Shown in pieces: positions 54,642-63,580 of a stretch of 64,000 nucleotides of DNA. Position 1 is the stretch's first letter. Each line of letters starts with the position of its first letter. The DNA lies in NCBI RefSeq assembly GCF_017948455.1, contig NZ_JAFFSU010000004.1, forward strand, positions 124,001-188,000. Reading direction: 5' to 3'. This DNA is from Streptomyces sp. GESEQ-4. GTDB taxonomy: Bacteria > Actinomycetota > Actinomycetes > Streptomycetales > Streptomycetaceae. The position numbers and the translations under genes were made by a program. Below the pieces are notes generated by a model. The model saw nothing but the letters and a program-made list of their open reading frames with translations, did no database searches and had not been told where the DNA came from.

Positions 54642-56305
54642 TGCGGGCCCTGACGCGCGACAGACGTGCCTTCACCGGTGCGGCGCTCATCGTGGCCACC
54701 GGGGTGCTCCTGAGCGCGGCAGGGCTGGTCGCCGGCGGCAGCGGGGCAGCCCGCGCCGCCGGCGACGCCGTCGTGCTCGACGAGGGCGAACTCGACCTCA
54801 CGCCCCGACTGGCCGACGGGAAGCTGGAGTTGCAGATCGACGACCGCAGCGGCGACTCGGCGGTCGTACGGGAGCCGTCCGAGGTCGTGCTGCATGCCGG
54901 ACCGGCGACCAAGGAAGACCTCATCGGTCCGGCCTATCCGATCCTGGGCGACACGCTGGTCTCCGCCTACTTCCTCAACGGCTGGGAGAACGCGGGGCAG
55001 ATCTTCGCACCCGAACCGGGCTGGAACGGCACCGAGGCGGGCGCGGACACGGAGGTCCGCCTCGCCGGTTTCGAGGGGCCGGGGCGTTTCGCGATGTACA
55101 CCTACACGCGCGAGATGGACAACAACGACGAGAGCCCGGTGCAGCACCTCAACAGTGGTGACAGCGCCCACAGCGCGTTCACCCTGGCCAAGGACGAGCA
55201 ACGGGCCGTACCCACCTGGGGCTTCACCGAGGAAGGCGTCTACCGCCTGACCCTCACGGTCACCGGCGGCGGTTCCACCGACACCGAGACGCTGGCCGTG
55301 GTCGTCGGCGACGACGTCGACCCGGACGACGTACTGCCCGGCGACGGCTCCACCCCGACGCCCTCGACGCCGCCCACGTCCACGACCCCCTCGTCCTCGA
55401 CGCCCACCGCACCGGGCGCCCACGTCATCGACAACGGCCACATCGATCTGGCCGCCCGCCCGGTGGACGGCTCGCTGCAGTTCCAGATCAAGGAGGGCTC
55501 GGCCAACGACCACGAGTGGCACGAGCCCGACGAAGTCGTCCTGCATGTGAAACCGGGCGCCCGCCGGAAGATCACCGAGGGGTACGAGTTCCTGGGCCCG
55601 GTCGGCGACCCGGTCTGGTGGCTGCCCATCCAGCAACTCGACGGTCTCGTCTGGCCCGGCTGGAGCACCGATCAGTTCAAGAGCTCCGAGATCGACGGCC
55701 GCGTCGCCTTCCGGCTCGACGCCGTCCAGGGCCCGGGTGCGCTGAGCATCTTCACGGAAGGCTCGGTCGGCTCGGTGACCATGCACGCGCACAGCGGGGA
55801 CGGGCTGCCGGACACCTTCGACCTGTCCGTGCCGACCCACCGCCACACCGTGTGGACCTTCGCGCAGGAAGGCGTCTACCGCACGACGTTCGCCGTCAGC
55901 GCCACACTCGCCGACGGCACGAAGGTCAGTGACACGGAGACCATCGCCTGGGTCGTCGGGGACGACGTGGACCCGTCGACCGTCACGCCGGGCACGGGCG
56001 ACGAGCCGACGGCGACGCCCACGACCACGCCCACCCCGTCGCAGTCGGCCTCCACGTCACCGACCGCGACCGCCTCCCCGTCGGCGTCCGCCTCCGCGTC
56101 CGCATCCGGCTCGGTGAGCGCCTCGCCCTCGGCGACGGACCCGGGATCCGGCTCCTCCGGAACCGGCGGCAGCGGCACCTCGACGACCGGCGGGCTCGCC
56201 TCCACCGGAGCGCAGGTCGCCGTGATCGGAGGCATCGCGGTTCTCGCCCTGCTGGTGGGCGGCGGCGCGGTGCTCCTCGTACGACGGCGCCGCACCGCCC
56301 AGTGA
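54641..56305 (+). CDS. LAxTG-anchored choice-of-anchor-M surface protein 2
   Basis: 554 residues, ATG overlapping the previous stop (TGATG). Signal peptide (FTGAALIVATGVLLSAAGLVA), two anchored-repeat domains (about 45-225 and 260-430), each ending in an aromatic HxVWTF or TWGF EEGVYR block, then a long Ser/Thr/Ala/Pro stalk (about 435-510) and a sorting signal LASTG followed by a hydrophobic span and RRRR. It would be fixed to peptidoglycan by a class E sortase, which is not in this window. It probably presents metal to the binding protein encoded next. Confidence 0.9.
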   Translation: MRALTRDRRAFTGAALIVATGVLLSAAGLVAGGSGAARAAGDAVVLDEGELDLTPRLADGKLELQIDDRSGDSAVVREPSEVVLHAGPATKEDLIGPAYPILGDTLVSAYFLNGWENAGQIFAPEPGWNGTEAGADTEVRLAGFEGPGRFAMYTYTREMDNNDESPVQHLNSGDSAHSAFTLAKDEQRAVPTWGFTEEGVYRLTLTVTGGGSTDTETLAVVVGDDVDPDDVLPGDGSTPTPSTPPTSTTPSSSTPTAPGAHVIDNGHIDLAARPVDGSLQFQIKEGSANDHEWHEPDEVVLHVKPGARRKITEGYEFLGPVGDPVWWLPIQQLDGLVWPGWSTDQFKSSEIDGRVAFRLDAVQGPGALSIFTEGSVGSVTMHAHSGDGLPDTFDLSVPTHRHTVWTFAQEGVYRTTFAVSATLADGTKVSDTETIAWVVGDDVDPSTVTPGTGDEPTATPTTTPTPSQSASTSPTATASPSASASASASGSVSASPSATDPGSGSSGTGGSGTSTTGGLASTGAQVAVIGGIAVLALLVGGGAVLLVRRRRTAQ

Positions 56306-56349
56306 AAGCCCCGCGTGTTCGAGACATGTTCGATAGAAGGAGGAGCCCC

Positions 56350-57882
56350 ATGCGGGGCCACCCCAGACGCACCACCGTCGCAGCCGCGCTGGTCGCGGCG
56401 AGCGCCCTGCTCTCCGGGTGCAGCGGGCTGCAAACCGGGTCGTCCGACGCGGAGTTGACCGTGTCGACGACCACCGCGATCATCGCCGACCTCGTGACAC
56501 AGGTCGGCGGCGACCGCGTCGACGTCACCTCGATCGTGCCGCACCACGGCGACCCGCACTCCTACGAGCCGAGCCCCGGCGACGCGGCCAAGGTAGCCAA
56601 GGCCGACGTCGTGTTCAGCAACGGTCTGCTGCTCGAAGAGCCCGGGATCATGAAGATGGTCCACACCAACGCCCGGAAGTCCGCCCCGAAGATCGAGATC
56701 GCCGAGAAGCTGGAGCAGCACGGCGGCACGGTCATGAAGCTGGAGGAGGACCTCGGGCTCGACGTGCTCTGGCTCGGCTGGGCCGTCGAGGGCGAGGTCG
56801 AGGGAGACGGTTCCCAGGTCCGTACGACCGCCACGAAGCTGGAGGGCCCCGGCGAGCTGCGCGTCTATCTCACCGACACGCTCGGCAAGCCCAAGGTGTA
56901 CGTCGATTCCGCCGACGGCCTCGACGACGCCGACTCCTTCGCCCTGCCGCCCGAGGCGCACACGCACGTCAACTGGGCGTTCAGAGAGCCCGGCACGTAC
57001 CGGCTGACCGTCCAGGGGCGGACCGAGACGCTCGCCGGGAAGAGCGCGGAGATCGGCAGCGGCACCTTCACGTTCACCGTCGGCGACGACGCCGAGGCGC
57101 CCGAGGGCGCGAAGGTGCTCGACGGCGGGCACGCCGACGTCGCGCTCAACGCTGAGACCGGGAAGGTGTACGTCCGCGCCGACGACGAGACCAGCGGGGA
57201 GCCGGCGCGGCTCGCGCCCGAGGACGTGGTGCTCAACGTGCCCGACCGGGCCAGGGAAACCGTGCCGGAGGAGCAGGCGTACTCCTTCCTCGGCGCGGCG
57301 GGCGACGAGCTGTGGGTGCTCCCGCAGGCCGTGATCGGCAAGCACGTGCACGGCGACCTGGACCCGCACGCCTGGGAGGACGTCGCCAACGCGGCGGCGT
57401 ACGTCCGGCGGATCGAGGCCGAGCTGATCAAGGCCGACCCGGACGGGAAGGCGACGTACGAGAAGAACGCCGCCGCGTATCTGGAGACCCTCGCCGCCCT
57501 CGACGAGGAGGTCGCGAAGAAGCTCGCGACCGTGCCGGAGAAGAACCGCAAGCTGATCACCACGCACGACGCCTTCGGCTACCTCGCCAAGGCCTACGGC
57601 ATGGAGATCGCGGGCTTCGTCGTGCCCCTGCCCAACCAGGAGCCGAGCGCGGCCGAGGTGGAGGAACTCGGCACCACCATCCGGGAGAAGCAGGTCCCGT
57701 CGGTGTTCCTCGAACCGAACCTCGCGGCGCGCGCCGACGTGCTGCGCCGGGTCGCCGAGGACGAGGGCGTCGGCATCTGCACGATCTACGGCGACTCGTT
57801 CGACGACAAGGTCCATGACTACGTATCGATGATGCGGCACAACGCGACCGAGCTCGCCAAGTGCCTGGGGGAGGACGCCTGA
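56350..57882 (+). CDS. Anchored-repeat ABC transporter, metal-binding lipoprotein
   Basis: 510 residues from an ATG behind AGGAGG; an upstream ATG overlaps the preceding stop but lacks such a site. Lipobox LLSGCSG. The ZnuA/TroA-type N-lobe (about 35-125) has the metal His motif VPHHGDPHSYEPS. Then an insertion of about 200 residues carries repeat-domain blocks (THVNWAFREPGTYRLTVQG, KVLDGGHADVALNAETG). The C-lobe resumes with GKHVHGDLDPHAWED, TTHDAFGYLAKAYG, VFLEPN and IYGDSFD, supplying the other His and acidic ligands. The split binding protein is the hallmark of the anchored-repeat system. Zn(II) or Mn(II) is the likely cargo. Confidence 0.92.
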   Translation: MRGHPRRTTVAAALVAASALLSGCSGLQTGSSDAELTVSTTTAIIADLVTQVGGDRVDVTSIVPHHGDPHSYEPSPGDAAKVAKADVVFSNGLLLEEPGIMKMVHTNARKSAPKIEIAEKLEQHGGTVMKLEEDLGLDVLWLGWAVEGEVEGDGSQVRTTATKLEGPGELRVYLTDTLGKPKVYVDSADGLDDADSFALPPEAHTHVNWAFREPGTYRLTVQGRTETLAGKSAEIGSGTFTFTVGDDAEAPEGAKVLDGGHADVALNAETGKVYVRADDETSGEPARLAPEDVVLNVPDRARETVPEEQAYSFLGAAGDELWVLPQAVIGKHVHGDLDPHAWEDVANAAAYVRRIEAELIKADPDGKATYEKNAAAYLETLAALDEEVAKKLATVPEKNRKLITTHDAFGYLAKAYGMEIAGFVVPLPNQEPSAAEVEELGTTIREKQVPSVFLEPNLAARADVLRRVAEDEGVGICTIYGDSFDDKVHDYVSMMRHNATELAKCLGEDA

Positions 57883-59384
57883 TGAGGAGCGCGCGGAGAG
57901 TGCGGACAGTACAGAGGGTCGCCGTGGCGGTGGTCCTCGCGGTCACGCTGGCAGGGGGCGGGGTCGCCGTCGCGGATGACGGTACGGCAGCCGGGACCGG
58001 ACTCGGCCGGATCGCCTACGGGGGCGGGGCGCTGACGCTGGACCCGGCGGACCGGGCCCATGTGATCGAGGTCGGCGGTGCGGGGGTGGCTGACGCGTCG
58101 GCGCCCGGGTGGGACACGACCGGTGTGCCCGAGGGTGCGGTCGTCGGGGACGCGGTGCGGTGGTCGCTGAGCGGGCTCGACGGGCCGGGTGACCTGAAGG
58201 TGTACTCGGGCGATGAGGGGGTGCCGCTGTTCGACAGTGCTGACGAGCTGCCCGACGAGCGTGAGCTGCCGGTGGGCCAACAGGGGGACACTCGCTGGGA
58301 GTTCAGCGAGGACGGTACGTACCAGGTCATCTTCACGGCGGAGGCTACGGCGGCCGACGGGCGGGAGCTGTCAGTCGGGACCGTGTACACGGTGGTGGTC
58401 GGGGACGCGGAGGGCGGGGGTACGGCACCGGAGGTGCCGGTCGTCGAGGAGCCTCCCGCCGAGGAGGGGCGGACTCCGACGGCTGCCGCGAAGGCCGTGA
58501 CGCAGGCGGCCGAGACCGAGCGGCGCAGCCGCCTGGCCGCCACCGCAGCTTCCGCCGACGTCGCGTCCGACACGAAGGTTCTCGACGAGGGCCATGTCGA
58601 CTTCGCCGCCCGTGTCGTCGCCGGCAAACTACAGATCCACGTCAAGGACGGCACGGTCTCGGGGAAGACCACCTGGCGCGAGCCCTCCTCCGTGGTCCTG
58701 CACGTCAAGCCCGCCGCCAAGAACACCCTGCCGGACAACGAGGAGTTCGCGTTCCTCGGCAAGGGCGGCGACCCGGTGTGGCTGCTCGACCAGGTGCAGC
58801 AGGACGGGCTGCTGTGGCCCGGCTGGTCCACGGACAACATCGAGGCGGGGGCGACCAAGGGGGGCGTGAAGTTCTCGCTCACCGCGGTCGAGGGCCCGGG
58901 GACCTACGCGCTCTACACCTACGACGCGATGTCGGGCGCCGATGTCCTGTTCAACAGCAAGGACGGGGTGCCGGACTCCTTCGACGTGGCCGCCAACACG
59001 CACGCGCACGGCGGCTGGGCGTTCACCAAGGAGGGGACGTACCGGCTGACCTTCAAGATGAGCGGCACGCTGGCGAACGGTACGAAGGTGTCGGACACGG
59101 AGACGGTGACGTTCGTGGTCGGCGACAGCGACCCGTCGGCGGTCAAGCCGGGCGACGGCTCGGGGACTTCTGGTAGCTCCGGGACATCCGGCTCCTCGGA
59201 TTCGACGGGCACAGCGGCGTCAGGCACGGATTCCGACTCCACCGGCGGCTCCTCGGCGGACGGCTCGATGGCCTCCACCGGCGCGGGCCAGGCGATGCTG
59301 CTCGGAACCGCGGCCGCAGCGCTCACCGCCCTGGGTGCCGCGTCCGTGCTGGCCGTCCGACGCAGGAGGACCGCACGTGGCTGA
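57882..59384 (+). CDS. MAxTG-anchored choice-of-anchor-M surface protein 3
   Basis: 500 residues, overlapping the previous stop by one base (TGATG). Signal peptide (VAVAVVLAVTLAGGGVAVA), a first degenerate repeat domain (about 40-175) ending FSEDGTYQVIFTAEA, a Glu/Pro/Ala linker, a second full domain (about 235-405) with VLDEGHVDFAARVVAGKLQI and HAHGGWAFTKEGTYRLTF, a Gly/Ser stalk and the sorting motif MASTG, hydrophobic span and RRRR. It partners the other surface proteins and the ABC importer. Confidence 0.9.
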   Translation: MRSARRVRTVQRVAVAVVLAVTLAGGGVAVADDGTAAGTGLGRIAYGGGALTLDPADRAHVIEVGGAGVADASAPGWDTTGVPEGAVVGDAVRWSLSGLDGPGDLKVYSGDEGVPLFDSADELPDERELPVGQQGDTRWEFSEDGTYQVIFTAEATAADGRELSVGTVYTVVVGDAEGGGTAPEVPVVEEPPAEEGRTPTAAAKAVTQAAETERRSRLAATAASADVASDTKVLDEGHVDFAARVVAGKLQIHVKDGTVSGKTTWREPSSVVLHVKPAAKNTLPDNEEFAFLGKGGDPVWLLDQVQQDGLLWPGWSTDNIEAGATKGGVKFSLTAVEGPGTYALYTYDAMSGADVLFNSKDGVPDSFDVAANTHAHGGWAFTKEGTYRLTFKMSGTLANGTKVSDTETVTFVVGDSDPSAVKPGDGSGTSGSSGTSGSSDSTGTAASGTDSDSTGGSSADGSMASTGAGQAMLLGTAAAALTALGAASVLAVRRRRTARG

Positions 59385-60144
59385 CAGACCGGCCGACGGC
59401 GTGCCCGACAGCCCGGGTCCGCTGCTGCGGGTAGCGGGCGCCACCGTCGTACTCGGCGGGAGGGTCGCCCTGGAGCGGGCCGATCTGTCCGTCGACGCGG
59501 GCGAGTTGGTCGGTCTCATCGGCCCGAACGGCGCGGGCAAGACGACGCTGCTGCGGGCCGTGCTCGGGCTGGTGCCGCTGGCCGGGGGAGAGGTGACGGT
59601 GGAGGGCAGGACCGGCCGCCGGGCCGGGCAGCGCATCGGATACGTACCCCAACGGCACGAGTTCGCCTGGGACTTCCCCATCGACGTCGCCGGCGCGGTC
59701 CTCACCGGCCGCACCCGGCAGACGGGCTGGCTGCGCCGTCCGGGCGCGGCGGGCCGGGCGGCCGTGGCCGAGGCACTGGAGTTGACCGGACTCACCGAGC
59801 TGCGCCGGCGCCCGATCGGCGAACTCTCCGGAGGCCAGCGCCAGCGGGTCCTGGTGGCCCGCGCCCTGGCCGCCGGCCCGCGCATCCTCCTCCTCGACGA
59901 GCCGTTCACCGGCGTCGACGTCCCCACCCAGGATCTGCTGAACGAGTTGTTCGGCCGCCTGGCCACGGAAGGCAGAGCCCTGCTGATGACCACCCACGAC
60001 CTGGCAGCCGCCGCCCGCACCTGCCACCGGGTGGCGTTGATCAACGGCACGATCGTGGCCGACGGCGGCCCCGAACTCCTCGCCGACCCCGGCCAGATGC
60101 TGCGGGCGTTCGGCCTGGACCGCGCGATCGGAGCCGTAGCGTGA
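59377..60144 (+). CDS. Anchored-repeat ABC transporter ATPase
   Basis: 255 residues from a GTG behind AGGAGG that overlaps the surface-protein gene by 8 bases. Walker A GPNGAGKTT, Q-loop VPQRHEF, signature LSGGQRQRVLVARAL, Walker B ILLLDEPFTGVD and switch His in TTHDLAAA. It is in the ZnuC/MntB-like branch of metal importers. It energises the permease encoded next. Confidence 0.95.
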   Translation: MADRPADGVPDSPGPLLRVAGATVVLGGRVALERADLSVDAGELVGLIGPNGAGKTTLLRAVLGLVPLAGGEVTVEGRTGRRAGQRIGYVPQRHEFAWDFPIDVAGAVLTGRTRQTGWLRRPGAAGRAAVAEALELTGLTELRRRPIGELSGGQRQRVLVARALAAGPRILLLDEPFTGVDVPTQDLLNELFGRLATEGRALLMTTHDLAAAARTCHRVALINGTIVADGGPELLADPGQMLRAFGLDRAIGAVA

Positions 60145-61013
60145 TCGAGTTCCTCACGGATCCCTGGCAACTGCCCTTCATGCAGCGGGCGTTCGCCGTC
60201 GCCGCGATCATCGGCCTCGTATGCGGTGTCGTCGGCGTGTACGTCGTGCTGCGCGGCATGGCGTTCATCGGCGACGCGGTCGCCCACTCCGCGTTCCCGG
60301 GCGTCGCGCTCGCCTACGCCTTCGAGGGCAACCTCCTCCTGGGCGGCGCCGCGGCCGGCATCACCACGGCCGTCCTCATCGCCTTCGTCTCCCAGAACCG
60401 ACGGCTGAAAGAGGACACCGTCATCGGCGTCTTCTTCGCCTTCGCCTTCGGACTGGGCATCGTCCTGGTGTCCACACGCGACAGCTGGACGACCGACCTG
60501 TCCTCCTTCCTCTTCGGACAGGTCCTCGCGGTCAGCGACTCGGACGTGTGGACCGTGGCAGCCATCGGCGCCGTACTCGTGCTCGTCGTCCTGGCGATCG
60601 GCAAGGAACTGGTCGCCGTCAGCCTGGACCGCGAGACGGCACGCGCGGCGGGCCTGCCGGTGTTCCGCCTCGACCTGGCGCTCTACGTCGTCGTCACCAC
60701 GACGATCGTGATGTCCCTGGAAGCGGTCGGCAACATCCTCGTCCTCGCCCTCCTCATCACCCCCGCCGCCACCGCCCGTATGCTCACCGACCGGCTCTGG
60801 GCCATGACCCTGCTGGCCTCGCTCATCGGCGGCACCGGAAGCGTCGCGGGCCTGTACGTCTCGTACGCCTACGACCTCGCCGCCGGCGGCTCCGTGGTCG
60901 TGGTCCTCACCGGCATCTTCATCCTCACCTGGTGCCTGGCCCCGCGCCACGGGCTGCTGGCGAGGCTTGTCCGCCGCCCGGACCGCGTAGCCCTCGCGCC
61001 CGCAGGACGGTGA
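60141..61013 (+). CDS. Anchored-repeat ABC transporter permease
   Basis: 290 residues from a GTG in GTGA overlapping the ATPase stop. ABC-3 family: about 8-9 membrane segments, GMAFIGDAVAHSAFPGVAL, the conserved SLDRETARAAGLPV and ALLITPAATARMLTDR. It forms the metal channel with the ATPase and the repeat-containing binding protein. Last gene of the operon, followed by a hairpin. Confidence 0.95.
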   Translation: MIEFLTDPWQLPFMQRAFAVAAIIGLVCGVVGVYVVLRGMAFIGDAVAHSAFPGVALAYAFEGNLLLGGAAAGITTAVLIAFVSQNRRLKEDTVIGVFFAFAFGLGIVLVSTRDSWTTDLSSFLFGQVLAVSDSDVWTVAAIGAVLVLVVLAIGKELVAVSLDRETARAAGLPVFRLDLALYVVVTTTIVMSLEAVGNILVLALLITPAATARMLTDRLWAMTLLASLIGGTGSVAGLYVSYAYDLAAGGSVVVVLTGIFILTWCLAPRHGLLARLVRRPDRVALAPAGR

Positions 61014-61019
61014 GGCTCA

Positions 61020-61047
61020 CCGGCTCCGGTCCTGGTCAGAGAGCCGG
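61020..61047. terminator. Hairpin between convergent genes
   Basis: CCGGCTC (61020-61026) pairs with GAGCCGG (61041-61047). It overlaps the end of the regulator gene and can stop transcripts from both sides. Confidence 0.55.
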
Positions 61048-61374
61048 ATCTGCCGGCCCCACGATCGCCCTCAGCGCCGCAAGGTGCCCCCGGTAGGCAT
61101 CCCGGCCCCGCCGGGTCAGCCGGAGCCACACGCGCTGCCGGGTGTCGCGGACGGCCTTGCGCTGCTCGACGTAGCCCGCGTCCATCAGCACGGTGACGTG
61201 CTTGCTCAACGCGGAGGCGGAGAGGTCGAGTTGCTTTTGGACCAGGCCGAACTCCGCCTCGCCCGCGGTGTCCAGCAGAGCGCAGATGCGCAGCCGGTTC
61301 GGGGCGTGGATGGTGGTGTCGAAACCCTCCAGGACGTCGTGGTTCTCGGCAACGTCGTGGTTTTCGGCGCTCAC
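61036..61374 (-). CDS. Winged-helix transcriptional regulator
   Basis: 112 residues from a GTG that overlaps the membrane-protein stop (GTGA). The helix-turn-helix FGLVQKQLDLSASALSKHVTVL and wing AVRDTRQRVWLRLTRRG are those of small MarR/ArsR-like winged-helix proteins (HTH_34 type). APNRLRICALLD precedes it. A direct repeat AENHDV lies near the start. With the membrane protein it forms a two-gene operon, and it probably binds the three dyads upstream, giving autoregulation. Confidence 0.88.
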   Translation of the reverse strand: MSAENHDVAENHDVLEGFDTTIHAPNRLRICALLDTAGEAEFGLVQKQLDLSASALSKHVTVLMDAGYVEQRKAVRDTRQRVWLRLTRRGRDAYRGHLAALRAIVGPADPAL

Positions 61375-61862
61375 GCTGTCTTCCGGTGCAGACGGACGAA
61401 AGCGAGGTGGAAGCCGACGGACACCGCGGCACCGATCAGCGAGGCCGCGATCAGCCACACCGGCCGTCCCGTGACGCGGAACACGAACGCCGCCCCCACC
61501 AGCAGCACGGGCAGGCCGACGATGAGCGGCACGGTCGCCCGCTTCGGCAGCACGTCGAACCGCAGCGCCACCCCGGTCTTGGTGCGCCATGCCTTCCCCG
61601 CGACGGCGAAGAGCGCCAGGTACACCGCGGTGCTCGGCAGCATGATGGCCAACCACGCGGAGCGCGGCAGCAGCCAGTCCGGGTCGGCCATGAGGCCTCC
61701 GAACGTGATCGGGATCGCGGCGGTGTAGAGCGTGAGCGTGACGAAGAACCAGTTCGGCCAGGGTGTGGCCGACAGCGCCGCGGCAGAGGCCCGGACGTGC
61801 TCGGTGTCCGCCAGGGCGGAACGGGCCTGCTCCGGCGTCAGTCGTGCTCCGCTAGTTTCCAT
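61371..61862 (-). CDS. Four-helix membrane protein paired with a winged-helix regulator
   Basis: 163 residues. Four membrane segments: FFVTLTLYTAAIPITFGGLM, AWLAIMLPSTAVYLALFAVA, VPLIVGLPVLLVGAAFVFRV and VWLIAASLIGAAVSVGFHLA. A soluble N-terminal helix (LTPEQARSALADTEHVRASA) precedes them. Its start codon is inside an operator copy, and TACTCT lies 7 bases before it, so the mRNA is probably leaderless. The pair (membrane protein plus small regulator) is common in Streptomyces, with unknown function; the regulator may be held by the membrane protein. Confidence 0.83.
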   Translation of the reverse strand: METSGARLTPEQARSALADTEHVRASAAALSATPWPNWFFVTLTLYTAAIPITFGGLMADPDWLLPRSAWLAIMLPSTAVYLALFAVAGKAWRTKTGVALRFDVLPKRATVPLIVGLPVLLVGAAFVFRVTGRPVWLIAASLIGAAVSVGFHLAFVRLHRKTA

Positions 61863-61921
61863 GACGGAAAGAGTAGCGGCTGGTTTCCAGTGCGGAAAGG
61901 GGAGAGTTTCCGGTACGGCAA
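61856..61921. promoter_or_regulatory. Three copies of a TTTCC-N4-CGGAAA dyad operator
   Basis: TTTCC-ATGA-CGGAAA at 61856-61870, TTTCC-AGTG-CGGAAA at 61884-61898 and a weaker TTTCC-GGTA-CGGCAA at 61907-61921. They cover the start codon and the likely -35 of the membrane-protein promoter. Confidence 0.75.
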
Positions 61922-61997
61922 GTGACTGGCTCGCTTGCTCGCGCTCGCTTCCGCGCCGCCAACTCCTCGTGTCACAGCGACGCCGGCCGGCATCTCA

Positions 61998-62849
61998 CTA
62001 CTCGGCGGGCGCGGCGATCAGTGCGGTGGCCACGCGGCGGAAGCCGAGCCGGGCGTAGATCCGGGCGACGTCGTCGTCGCCCGCGGACAAGAAGACGGTC
62101 TCGACGCCTCGTGAGCGTGCGTCGGCTATCAGCGCCGCGGTGACCGCGAGCGCAAGACCCCGGCGGCGCGCGGTCGGCAGGGTTCCCACCCCGACGATCT
62201 CACTGACCGCCCCCACCGGCTGGTGCTGACCGGCGCACAACGCCATTCCGTCGTCCACAGCGGCGGCAACGCACGTCAGGCCGGCCAGAATGCGCGCCGC
62301 CGCACGTTCCACCGTCCCGTCATCGGCGCGGCTCCGCACCGCCTCCCTCAACTCCGCGACGCCCGCCGCACCGACGCCGGTTCCGGGATCGCCGAAGGCC
62401 AGGTGAGGGACGGCCAGCGCGCTCGGCAGCACGGGATCGCCCGGTCCCACCGTCCGCACCACCATGCTGCCGGCCACATCTGGCACAACGGGGGTCGGCA
62501 CATCGGAGCCGAGCACCATCAAGGGATGCTCATGCACCACAAGCCCTGTCCCCTCAGCCGCGTCCCGCAGCCCAGGCGTGGTCTCGGCAACCCACTCGAA
62601 GCTCTCCGGAACACCCAACTCCCGCTGCCGAGAACGCACCCGCCTCACATCCGCCGCACTCACCGGCCCGGACCACCCCAGCGCCGGACGTGCGTAGAAG
62701 GGCCAGCCCTGCCCCTCCCGGACGAACAACCTCAGCGGCCCCAAGTCCTCGACCCGAGCGCCGGAGCGAGGCACCGCGTCGTAATACCGCTCAAGCCGGC
62801 CCAGCAGTTCACGACCACCATCAAGATCCACAGACGTCACGCCAGGCAT
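61998..62849 (-). CDS. GNAT-family N-acetyltransferase
   Basis: 283 residues. The C-terminal GNAT core has VGTLPTARRRGLALAVTAALIADARSRG with the acetyl-CoA-binding RRRGLA loop, and GDDDVARIYARLGFRRV. The N-terminal half (about 1-140) is a separate degenerate domain (LRLFVREGQGWPFYARP), as in two-domain GNATs. Substrate is unknown. A GTG three codons inside (VTSVDLDGG) is an alternative start. Confidence 0.87.
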   Translation of the reverse strand: MPGVTSVDLDGGRELLGRLERYYDAVPRSGARVEDLGPLRLFVREGQGWPFYARPALGWSGPVSAADVRRVRSRQRELGVPESFEWVAETTPGLRDAAEGTGLVVHEHPLMVLGSDVPTPVVPDVAGSMVVRTVGPGDPVLPSALAVPHLAFGDPGTGVGAAGVAELREAVRSRADDGTVERAAARILAGLTCVAAAVDDGMALCAGQHQPVGAVSEIVGVGTLPTARRRGLALAVTAALIADARSRGVETVFLSAGDDDVARIYARLGFRRVATALIAAPAE

Positions 62850-62921
62850 CCAAGCAGCAGGCAGCGAACCACTGCCACCGCATTACCGTCCGGCTACGGC
62901 CGTCCTGACATTCGAACCGAA

Positions 62922-63395
62922 CTACGCCTGAGCTACCGCCAGCCACACCCCGTCACGCATGACGACCCTGCCCCGCAGCTCCGGTTCTCCCCGCCAGGCG
63001 CGCACCGTCCGCGGCACCACGCGCAGATACACAAAGTGCGCCTCTTCCGTACGCGGATCCCAACCGAACTTGCCCGCGAACGCATCCGCGGCATCCTTCG
63101 GCACCTCCCGCGCGGGATAGCACTCCGCCTCCCCTTGCAGCAGCACCACATCGAAACTATCCGGCAGCGCCAGCCGCACACGCGGCTCCTCACGCACGTT
63201 GCGCACGGTCACGGAGCCCGCCCCGGTACACATCCACACCGCCTGCCCGTCCCACAGAAACCACAGCGGCACCTGGTGCGGACCGTGATCAGGATGGGCC
63301 GTCGACACCCACATGTCACGCTCCGCGCCAAGCCGTTCCAGCACGTCGCGCGTGCGCTCTGCCGCATCGCGACGAATGATCTCCGCAGATTCCAT
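62922..63395 (-). CDS. Split-barrel flavin/F420 oxidoreductase (PPOX family)
   Basis: 157 residues from the ATG at 63395. The split beta-barrel pattern is visible: WVSTAHPDHGPHQVPLWFLW, VTVRNVREEPRVRLAL and VVLLQGEAECYP. It belongs to the pyridoxamine-5-phosphate-oxidase-like superfamily and would bind FMN or F420. The sequence alone does not choose between them. No operon partner. Confidence 0.87.
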   Translation of the reverse strand: MESAEIIRRDAAERTRDVLERLGAERDMWVSTAHPDHGPHQVPLWFLWDGQAVWMCTGAGSVTVRNVREEPRVRLALPDSFDVVLLQGEAECYPAREVPKDAADAFAGKFGWDPRTEEAHFVYLRVVPRTVRAWRGEPELRGRVVMRDGVWLAVAQA

Positions 63396-63520
63396 GAGCG
63401 CCGACCTTAAGCAGCACGGCCCCGGTGCACATGGGGCGAAGGTCCTAGGCCCGACGGCGGGGAGTACGGTTTCGGCCACTTGTGGATCACTCATCTGGCA
63501 CACCGACAAAGGGCCGTAGG

Positions 63521-63580
63521 GTGCAGGCAGTTGGTGCCGAGGCGCAGGTGGCGGGTGAGATGAACGGGGGCGCGGGGTGA
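63521..63580 (+). CDS. Possible 19-codon ORF coupled to the ATPase gene
   Basis: GTG at 63521 opens VQAVGAEAQVAGEMNGGAG, whose TGA overlaps the next GTG (GTGA). TAGGGT at 63517 may be a -10. It may only be a chance frame in the leader. Confidence 0.25.
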   Translation: MQAVGAEAQVAGEMNGGAG

